DNA of 64,000 nucleotides from UBA7985 sp038141425 (GTDB taxonomy: Bacteria > Pseudomonadota > Alphaproteobacteria > UBA7985): contig JAYQIC010000001.1 of NCBI GenBank assembly GCA_038141425.1, forward strand, positions 186,001-250,000, written 5' to 3'. The notes under the pieces were generated by a model. The model made no database searches. It was not told the DNA's origin and worked only from the letters and a program-made list of their open reading frames with translations. The position numbers and the translations under genes were made by a program. Positions 58,110 to 64,000 of this stretch are shown piece after piece. The first letter of the stretch is position 1. Each line of letters opens with the position of its first letter.

Positions 58110-59273
58110 TCAGGCCCCGAGCTTGCGCAGGATATCGCGGGAGATGATGTGGCGCTGGATTTCCGAGGTGCCGTCCCAGATGCGCTCGACCCGGGCATCG
58201 CGCCAGAAGCGCTCGATCGGCAGATCGCTCATCAGGCCCATACCGCCGTAGATCGAAATCGCCTCGTCGGTGACCCGCGCCAACATTTCCGAGGCATAGA
58301 GCTTGGCCGACGCAATCTCTCGGTTCGCCTCCAGCCCCTCATCCAGGCGCCAGGCCCCGGCCAGCGTCAGCCAGTCGGCGGCGTCGATCTCGGTGACCAT
58401 GTCCGCAAGCTTGAACGACACACCCTGAAACTTGCCGATGGGCTGGCCGAACTGATGGCGCTCGGCGGCCCACTGGGTGGCGTGGTCGAACACCCGCCGC
58501 GCGCGACCGACACAGAAGGCTGCCACGGTCAGCCGGGTGGCGTAGAGCCACTCGTTCATCACCTTGAACCCGCCATGGATCTCGCCCAGCACCTGTGCGT
58601 TTGGCAGGCGGCAATCGTCAAAGGTCAGGATGCAGTTCTTGTACCCACGGTGGGAAAGCGAGTGATAGCCCTCGTTGATCTCGAAGCCCGGGGTGCCACG
58701 GTCGACGAGGAAGCAGGTGATCTTCTTCTTCAGCCCTTTGGGTGTGGCGTCGACGCCTGACGCCATGAACACGATGACGAAATCGGCGTGCTCGGCGCCG
58801 GAGATAAAGTGCTTGGTGCCGTTGAGCACCCAGTCGCCGTCGGGCTGCTGCACCGCCGTCGCCTTCATCCCGCGCACGTCCGAACCCGCATCCGGCTCGG
58901 TCATGGCCAGCGCGTCCATGCGCTCACCACGCACGGCGGGGAACAGGTATTTGTCGCGCTGCTCCCCCTCGCAGGCCATCAGGATGTTCTGCGGCCGGCC
59001 CCAGAAGTGGGTCAGCGCCATCGACCCGCGCCCCAGCTCGCGCTCGAGCAGGGTAAAGGTCAGGTGATCCAGACCACCGCCGCCGACTTCCTCGGGGAAG
59101 TTCGGGGCATAGAAGCCCATGTCCAGCACCTTCTGCTTCAGGCTCTCGCCCAGTTCCTGCGGCACGTAGCCGAGCTTTTCGACCTCGTCTTCGTGCGGGT
59201 AGATTTCGGCTTCGACGAAGGACCGGACGGTATCCACCACCATTTCCTGCTCGGGGGTAAGGCCGAATTGCAT
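58110..59273 (-). CDS. Acyl-CoA dehydrogenase
   Basis: FAD enzyme oxidising an acyl-CoA to the enoyl-CoA. The 387 residues match the family. Marks are the N-terminal helices (MQFGLTPEQEMVVDTVRSF), the FAD/substrate motif AMTEPDAGSDVRG, NGTKHFISGAEHADF, ERHQFGQPIGKFQGVSFKLA and the C-terminal YGGMGLMSDLPIERFWRDAR. It is the third gene after the BKACE and carnitine-dehydrogenase genes, about 50 bp downstream, so it may act on a carnitine-derived or acyl chain intermediate. The exact substrate is unknown. Confidence 0.9.
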   Translation of the reverse strand: MQFGLTPEQEMVVDTVRSFVEAEIYPHEDEVEKLGYVPQELGESLKQKVLDMGFYAPNFPEEVGGGGLDHLTFTLLERELGRGSMALTHFWGRPQNILMACEGEQRDKYLFPAVRGERMDALAMTEPDAGSDVRGMKATAVQQPDGDWVLNGTKHFISGAEHADFVIVFMASGVDATPKGLKKKITCFLVDRGTPGFEINEGYHSLSHRGYKNCILTFDDCRLPNAQVLGEIHGGFKVMNEWLYATRLTVAAFCVGRARRVFDHATQWAAERHQFGQPIGKFQGVSFKLADMVTEIDAADWLTLAGAWRLDEGLEANREIASAKLYASEMLARVTDEAISIYGGMGLMSDLPIERFWRDARVERIWDGTSEIQRHIISRDILRKLGA

Positions 59274-59324
59274 CTTGTCTGTCCTCTGTTTTCCGGGGGC
59301 TGACGGGGTCGGACCAGCGCGGGG

Positions 59325-60299
59325 CTAGACCAGCGTTCCCGCACCCCAGTTGTTGGCCTTGAGCGCGTGCAGGATGCCCACGAGGTTCTTGTCGCGCTGG
59401 CGTTCCAGATCGCGGGCGGTCAGGCCGCGCGCCTGCTCCTCCACACCGTCAGCGATGGTGTCGATCAGGGCGTCGTCCAGCTCCGGCACGTCCATCAGCT
59501 TGGTCCAGGGCCAGTGCAGCGAGGGTTTGAACATCTCGATGAAGGCGCGCATGCCGACCTCGCCCCCGGCGGTGTGGTAGGTCTGGAACAACCCCATCTG
59601 CGCCCAGCGCAAGCCAAAGCCGTAGCGGATGGCGTCATCGATTTCTTCGGTTGTGGCCACGCCGTCTTTGACCAGCCACAGCGATTCCCGCCACACCGCT
59701 TCGAGCAGGCGGTCGGCGATGAAGGCGTCGATTTCCTTGCGCACCTTGAGGGGCTTCATACCCAACGAGTCGAGGATTGCCGCGGCGCGATCCATCACGC
59801 CCCCGGCCGTCCCCTGCCCCGCGACCAGCTCCACCAGCGGCAGCAGGTAGACCGGGTTGAAGGGGTGGGCGACGATCAGGTTATCGGGCCGCTCCAGCCC
59901 TTCTTGGATCTTGGAGGGTAGAAGGCCACTGGTCGAGGTGCACAGGATGGCGTCGGCGGGCGCGGCGGCCGCGATGTCGGCGTGCACACGCTGCTTGAGG
60001 TCGAGGCGCTCGGGCACGGACTCATGCACGATCTCGGCACCGGCGACAGCCTCGGCCAGCGTGGCGTGGAAGCTCAGGGTGCCAGCCTCCGGCGCGACGC
60101 CGAACAGCATCTCAAAGGCCGCCGAAGCATTGGCGAGCACGTCGCCGATCTTGCGCTCGGCCTCCGGGTCCGGGTCGAACACGCGCACGTCGGCACCCCG
60201 GTGCAGGTAGCGCGCCGCCCAGCCCGCACCGATCACCCCGCCGCCGACGATGGCGACGACGGATGCCGCCGAGCGGCCCGGCTGACCCGCCCCAGTCAT
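59325..60299 (-). CDS. lcdH: L-carnitine dehydrogenase-like 3-hydroxyacyl-CoA dehydrogenase
   Basis: Predicted to oxidise L-carnitine to 3-dehydrocarnitine with NAD+. The Rossmann motif IVGGGVIGAGWAARYLHRGA (from residue 18) and the catalytic-loop histidine in IVAHPFNPVYLLPLVE are present. FIADRLLEAVWRESLWLVKD and AIRYGFGLRWAQMGLFQTYH are typical of the carnitine dehydrogenase branch. The 324 residues match the unfused form; some relatives carry an extra thioesterase domain, absent here. Its ATG overlaps the BKACE stop by one base, which supports a joint pathway. Confidence 0.85.
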   Translation of the reverse strand: MTGAGQPGRSAASVVAIVGGGVIGAGWAARYLHRGADVRVFDPDPEAERKIGDVLANASAAFEMLFGVAPEAGTLSFHATLAEAVAGAEIVHESVPERLDLKQRVHADIAAAAPADAILCTSTSGLLPSKIQEGLERPDNLIVAHPFNPVYLLPLVELVAGQGTAGGVMDRAAAILDSLGMKPLKVRKEIDAFIADRLLEAVWRESLWLVKDGVATTEEIDDAIRYGFGLRWAQMGLFQTYHTAGGEVGMRAFIEMFKPSLHWPWTKLMDVPELDDALIDTIADGVEEQARGLTARDLERQRDKNLVGILHALKANNWGAGTLV

Positions 60300-61189
60300 C
60301 AGCGCTTCACCAGCTTGAGGCGTTCGCGGACTGCGTCCGGGCCGATGATTTTCGCGCCCATGTTGGTGGCGATATCGGCCGCCCGCTCAACCAGCTGCGC
60401 ATTGGTCGCGAACACACCGCGATCGAGGTAGAGGTTGTCTTCCAGCCCGACGCGGATGTTGCCCCCGGCCAGCGCTGCGGCGGCGACGTAGGGCATTTGC
60501 ATGCGACCGATGGAGAAGGCGGACCAGACCCAGCTGTCGGGGACATTATTCACCATGGCCATGTAGGTATTCATGTCGTTCGGCGCGCCCCACGGAATAC
60601 CCATGCACAGCTGCACCATGACCGGGTCTTCGATTATGCCCTCTTCTACCAGCTGCTTGGCAAACCACAGGTGGCCGGTGTCAAAGGCCTCGATCTCCGG
60701 GCGCACGCCCAGATCGGTCATCTGCTGGGCCATGGCGCGCAGCATGGAAGGGGTGTTGGTCATGACATAATCGCCGTGCCCGAAGTTGAGCGTGCCACAG
60801 TCCAGCGTGCAGATTTCCGGCAGCAGCGCGGTGACGTGCTCCATGCGCTCGGTGGCGCCGGCCATATCCGTGCCTTCGGCGAGCGGCGGCAGGGGCTGCT
60901 CGACCGGGCCGAGGGTCAGATCCCCACCCATGCCTGCGGTCAGGTTGATGACCACGTCGCTGTCCGCCTCGCGGATGCGCTCGACCACCTCGCGGTAGTA
61001 CTCGACCTTGCGCGCCGGGGCGCCGGTCTCCGGATCACGAACGTGGCAGTGTGCGATGGCGGCACCGGCCTTGGCGGACTCGATGGCTGCCTCAGCGATC
61101 TCCTTGGGCGTCACGGGCACCTTGTCGGACTTGCCCACGGTGTCACCGGAACCGGTCACGGCGGCGGTGATGAAAACTTCGTAGTTCAT
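60299..61189 (-). CDS. BKACE-family enzyme, probable 3-dehydrocarnitine cleavage enzyme
   Basis: Beta-keto acid cleavage enzyme family (DUF849): transfers a cleaved group to acetyl-CoA. The zinc-binding HCHVRDPETG (His47, His49) follows MNYEVFITAAVTGSGDTVGK. Other conserved parts are VVINLTAGMGG, RPEIEAFDTGHLW, GGNIRVGLEDNLYLDRG and a terminal ATNAQLVERA. Next to a carnitine dehydrogenase it is best read as the dehydrocarnitine:acetyl-CoA enzyme (CdhC type) giving betainyl-CoA and acetoacetate. Family members accept many beta-keto acids, so this rests on context. Confidence 0.82.
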   Translation of the reverse strand: MNYEVFITAAVTGSGDTVGKSDKVPVTPKEIAEAAIESAKAGAAIAHCHVRDPETGAPARKVEYYREVVERIREADSDVVINLTAGMGGDLTLGPVEQPLPPLAEGTDMAGATERMEHVTALLPEICTLDCGTLNFGHGDYVMTNTPSMLRAMAQQMTDLGVRPEIEAFDTGHLWFAKQLVEEGIIEDPVMVQLCMGIPWGAPNDMNTYMAMVNNVPDSWVWSAFSIGRMQMPYVAAAALAGGNIRVGLEDNLYLDRGVFATNAQLVERAADIATNMGAKIIGPDAVRERLKLVKR

Positions 61190-61328
61190 GGTGACCTCTC
61201 AGCTGGAACGAGGGAGACGGCGAGAAAGTGGAACCAGAACCCCACAAGCCCGCAATTGTCATTGGAAAAACAATAGCGCGGCCTTAGGTTCTGCTCGAAT
61301 TACGACGAATACCGGAACTTTGCGCCCT

Positions 61329-62123
61329 ATGCTCGTGGACAGCCACTGCCACCTCGACCACGCCAAGATCGGCCTCGCCCCAGAGGAAGCCGTTCGCCGC
61401 GCCCGCCTCGCCGGGGTGGAGCGGATCGTGACCATCTGCACCCGGCTGGACCGGTTCGAGACGATCAAGGCGATTGCAGACCCCTTCGACGACGTGTTCA
61501 TGGGCGTGGGCGTGCACCCGCACGAAGCCGACAGCGCCGGCATCGACACACCCGAGCCGTTGCTCGCGCTGGCCCAGGACCCGAAGATGGTCGGGGTCGG
61601 GGAGACCGGATTGGACTACTTCTACGATTTCGCCCCCAAGGACGCCCAGCGGCGCTCGTTCGAAGCTCATATTCCGGCTGCCCGCAGCCTCGATATGCCG
61701 CTGATCATCCACACCCGCGACGCTGACGAAGACACCATCGCCATCCTGCGTGAACACTGGCAGGACGGGCCTTTCCCGATCCTGATCCACTGCTTCACCG
61801 GCGGGCAGGCGCTGGCCGACGCCGTGGTGGAAATGGACGGCTTCATCAGCCTCTCCGGCATTACCACTTTCAAGAGCGCCGAAGACCTGCGCGCCGTGCT
61901 CGATACTGTGCCTGACGACCGTCTGTTGGTGGAAACCGACGCGCCGTTTCTCGCGCCGACCCCGCACCGGGGCAAGCCGAATGAGCCGGCCTTCGTCGCC
62001 CACACGGCTGCCTTCTGGGCGGAGCGCAAGGGCGTCTCGGCGGCCGGGTTCCACGCGCAGACCGGCGCCAATTTCTTCCGCCTGTTCAAACGGGTGCCGC
62101 AGTCGGCACCGGTGGCTGCATGA
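61329..62123 (+). CDS. tatD: TatD-family deoxyribonuclease
   Basis: Metal-dependent hydrolase of the TatD family, with 3'-5' exonuclease activity in studied members. The start MLVDSHCHLDH carries the first metal histidines. Others are GVGVHPHEA, VGVGETGLDYFYDFAPK with the bridging glutamate, IHTRDADEDT, LIHCFTGG and LVETDAPFLAP. It has 264 residues. The frame extends upstream to 61188, but the extension is not conserved, so 61329 is chosen. Its end overlaps the MBL-fold gene (ATGA). Confidence 0.92.
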   Translation: MLVDSHCHLDHAKIGLAPEEAVRRARLAGVERIVTICTRLDRFETIKAIADPFDDVFMGVGVHPHEADSAGIDTPEPLLALAQDPKMVGVGETGLDYFYDFAPKDAQRRSFEAHIPAARSLDMPLIIHTRDADEDTIAILREHWQDGPFPILIHCFTGGQALADAVVEMDGFISLSGITTFKSAEDLRAVLDTVPDDRLLVETDAPFLAPTPHRGKPNEPAFVAHTAAFWAERKGVSAAGFHAQTGANFFRLFKRVPQSAPVAA

Positions 62124-62956
62124 CCGACGCTGCATCCGCCGCCCCGCCTGCGTCGCCGCAGACGCTGCCCCCGATCCGGGTCACGGTGCTGGGCTGCGGC
62201 AGCTCGGGCGGCGTCCCGCTGCCCACGGGCGGATGGGGTCGCTGCGACCCGGAAAACCCGCGTAACCGCCGCCGGCGTTCTTCGATTCTGCTCGAAATCG
62301 GTGACAAGACCATCCTCGTCGATACCGGCCCGGACCTGCGCGACCAGCTGCTGACCTTCGGCCCGCCGGACAAACTCGATGCGGTGATCCTGACCCACCA
62401 TCACGCCGACCATCTGCACGGCATCGATGACATCCGGCACTTTGTCTACAAGCGGCGCGCGGCGCTGCCGATCTTCCTGCTGCCCGAGACCGACGCCCAT
62501 ATCCGCGCCAACATGCGCTATATCTTCGAAGGCTCGGGCTGGTACCCGCCCTTATTCGAGCCGCAGGTGGTCGAGCCGGGAGCGGCGGTGATCGACGTGG
62601 ACATCGAAGGCCTGCCCTTCCAGCTCTGGCGCCAACCGCACAGCAGTGTCGAGACCATCGGTTTCCGCATCGGCGGTTTTGCCTATTCGACCGACTGCGT
62701 GGATCTGCCAGCGGCGATCCTCGACCAGCTTCGCGACTGGCGGCTGCAGGTGTGGATGGCTGACGCTGCCCGTCTGGAGCCCCACCCCGCCCACGCGCAC
62801 CTCGAGATGACCCGGGGCTGGATGGACCACGTGCGCCCCGGACGCGGGCTGATCACCCACATGTCCGAGGGACTGGACTACGAGCAGACCTGCGCCGACA
62901 CGCAGGATTTCGTGGAACCGGCCTACGACGGGCTGGTGCTGGAGATTGGCAGATGA
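62120..62956 (+). CDS. MBL-fold metallo-hydrolase (PhnP/RNase Z-like)
   Basis: A 278-residue metallo-beta-lactamase-fold enzyme: VTVLGCGSSGGVPLPTGGWG at the N-terminus, the zinc motif LTHHHADHLHG, the proline-rich lid region, then YSTDCVDLP and a C-terminal ITHMSEGLDYE histidine. The family is close to PhnP phosphodiesterases and is regularly found after tatD in alphaproteobacteria. The substrate is unknown. It overlaps tatD by four bases and the following gene by four. Confidence 0.9.
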   Translation: MTDAASAAPPASPQTLPPIRVTVLGCGSSGGVPLPTGGWGRCDPENPRNRRRRSSILLEIGDKTILVDTGPDLRDQLLTFGPPDKLDAVILTHHHADHLHGIDDIRHFVYKRRAALPIFLLPETDAHIRANMRYIFEGSGWYPPLFEPQVVEPGAAVIDVDIEGLPFQLWRQPHSSVETIGFRIGGFAYSTDCVDLPAAILDQLRDWRLQVWMADAARLEPHPAHAHLEMTRGWMDHVRPGRGLITHMSEGLDYEQTCADTQDFVEPAYDGLVLEIGR

Positions 62957-63660
62957 GCCGCCTCGCTTCACTGACCTTGGCGCTGGAGCAAGCCGGCTTC
63001 TTCGTCCTCGACACGCTGGAAACCGACGAAGGCCTGGAGCTGGCCATCGGCAGCGCGGGCCAGCCGTTCTGGGACGCCGTGACAGCCAGCCCGGAATGGG
63101 GGAGCCCGGCAGAGCCAGTCTGACCACCCCATGGACGCCTTCACCCGCCGGGCGATCACGGACGTTCTGACCGCCGAGGACGCAGCCGGGACGGATGCCG
63201 CGGCGCAGGTCACCTTTGTCTTCGATACCGACGCACCGAACTTCGTGGTGCTGTGGACCCAGCGCTTTCCCGGATCGCGCAGTCGGATCTGGGCATGATG
63301 ATCCACCCTGAATACGGGCTGTGGATGGGCGCGCGGGCGCACGTGCTGCTGCCCGGTTTTCATGAAACATTAGCGAATGCCGATTCTACTAAGGGACTGA
63401 AAAACCAGCCTCATTTCGACCCTTGCGCCTCATGTTCGGACAAACCCTGCCTGTCAGCCTGCCCTGTTGAAGCGTTCCCGGCTCCGAAAACTTTTGAATT
63501 TCAAGCTTGTGCAGCTCATTTAATGAGCAATCCGAGATGTTTTTCGGCTGGATGTGACGCAAGGGCCGCTTGTCCCTATGGACAGAGTTGGCAACTGCCC
63601 CCGGATCAAGCACACTACCACCAAAGCCGCTTTAGAGGTGCTGTCAGCCCAGAATCCTAA
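62953..63660 (+). CDS. Ferredoxin-like 4Fe-4S protein of unknown function (two frame breaks)
   Basis: The start at 62953 (overlapping the MBL gene stop) gives MSRLASLTLALEQAGFFVLD. After a break near 63117 the frame continues DHPMDAFTRRAITDVLTAED, and after another near 63265, ALSRIAQSDLGMMIHPEYGL. The C-terminus has cysteine clusters CASCSDKPCLSACPVEAF and CFSAGCDARAACPYGQ, the pattern of a family of unnamed alphaproteobacterial iron-sulphur proteins. The repaired size is about 235 residues. The last ~300 bases are much more AT-rich than the rest, yet the frame there is sound. The role is unknown. Confidence 0.65.
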
Positions 63661-63679
63661 GGCGGAATAACTAATTTGG

Positions 63680-64000
63680 ATGGTGGCCGTGTTTCCTAAG
63701 CCCGTGCTCCTCGTGACGCATTCGGTGCGCCTGCCCCGGGATTATATCTCAGGCGTGCTGCGCGCTCGCGCCTATCCGACGATCTGGGTCAGGCCGTTTA
63801 TGGGCCAGCCTCTTCCAAAGCCAGACCCCGCGGCCTTCAGCGGCGCTGTCTTCTATGGCGGGCCGCAGCTTCTCACTGAAATCGACGCCGACCCCTATCT
63901 GCAGGACGAGATCAACTGGGTTCGCACCTTCGTGGAGGGGGTGGTCGTTACCTCGGGCTATGCCTGGGCGGGCAAATTCTGGCCAAGGCCTTCGGTGGTG
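63680..64000 (+). CDS. Class I glutamine amidotransferase-like protein (frame break near 63946; 3' end beyond window)
   Basis: A frame from ATG 63680 (20 bp after the ferredoxin-like stop) reads VLLVTHSVRLPRDYISGVLR, then AVFYGGPQLLTEIDADPYLQ and DEINWVRTFVEGV. At GGAGGGGGTGG near 63946 the sense continues in another frame as RYLGLCLGGQILAKAFGG, containing the nucleophile Cys of the amidotransferase triad. It resembles stand-alone GuaA-type GATase domains. The synthetase domain, if any, is not visible because the window ends. Confidence 0.7.
   Translation, partial: MVAVFPKPVLLVTHSVRLPRDYISGVLRARAYPTIWVRPFMGQPLPKPDPAAFSGAVFYGGPQLLTEIDADPYLQDEINWVRTFVEGVVVTSGYAWAGKFWPRPSVV

Overview
The window is a GC-rich chromosomal segment of an alphaproteobacterium, probably Rhodospirillales-like. 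The assignment rests on gene order (nuoG-nuoN-birA-coaX-rnj-mce; yajC-secD-secF followed by Mth938 and squalene/phytoene-synthase-like genes; serS-surE-pcm-nlpD; DUF484-xerC; trmFO). It is nearly all genes. No CRISPR array, prophage or insertion sequence was seen. There is one tRNA (Asp-GTC).

Layout: 1-2739 holds an edge-truncated alpha/beta hydrolase and the glutathione-dependent formaldehyde pair fghA-frmA. 2740-3497 is a gene-free, hairpin-dense region with a structured repeat. 3498-17324 is one long minus-strand run encoding the membrane arm and NuoG of complex I, then birA, coaX, RNase J and methylmalonyl-CoA epimerase, closed by a terminator. 17479-22713 holds a MipA/OmpV porin-like protein, a dimethylglycine/sarcosine-dehydrogenase-type flavoprotein, a DMT exporter and a ClpP-like periplasmic protein. 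22879-25999 holds a CesT-like protein and kdsA-kdsB-kdsD for Kdo synthesis. 26152-35419 is an HAAT-type ABC transporter with an embedded acyl-CoA ligase, plus a divergent second ligase. 35460-47374 mixes a lipoprotein metalloprotease, xerC, transaldolase, priA, trmFO, sodB and secreted proteins of unknown function. 47437-57944 holds two complex I assembly-factor homologues, SecDF-YajC, a DUF815 ATPase and nlpD-pcm-surE-serS. 58110-61189 looks like a carnitine-degradation operon. 61329-64000 holds tatD, an MBL-fold enzyme, a ferredoxin-like protein and an edge-truncated amidotransferase.

A metabolic thread links distant parts: carnitine could be converted through betaine to dimethylglycine and sarcosine, whose demethylation yields formaldehyde equivalents that frmA/fghA can clear.

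At least twenty reading-frame breaks interrupt otherwise well-conserved genes, including essential ones (serS, secD, nuoM, nuoI, kdsB, priA). Many lie in G or C runs. This looks like base-calling or assembly error rather than gene decay, so broken genes are listed as CDS spanning the break, with the break position given.
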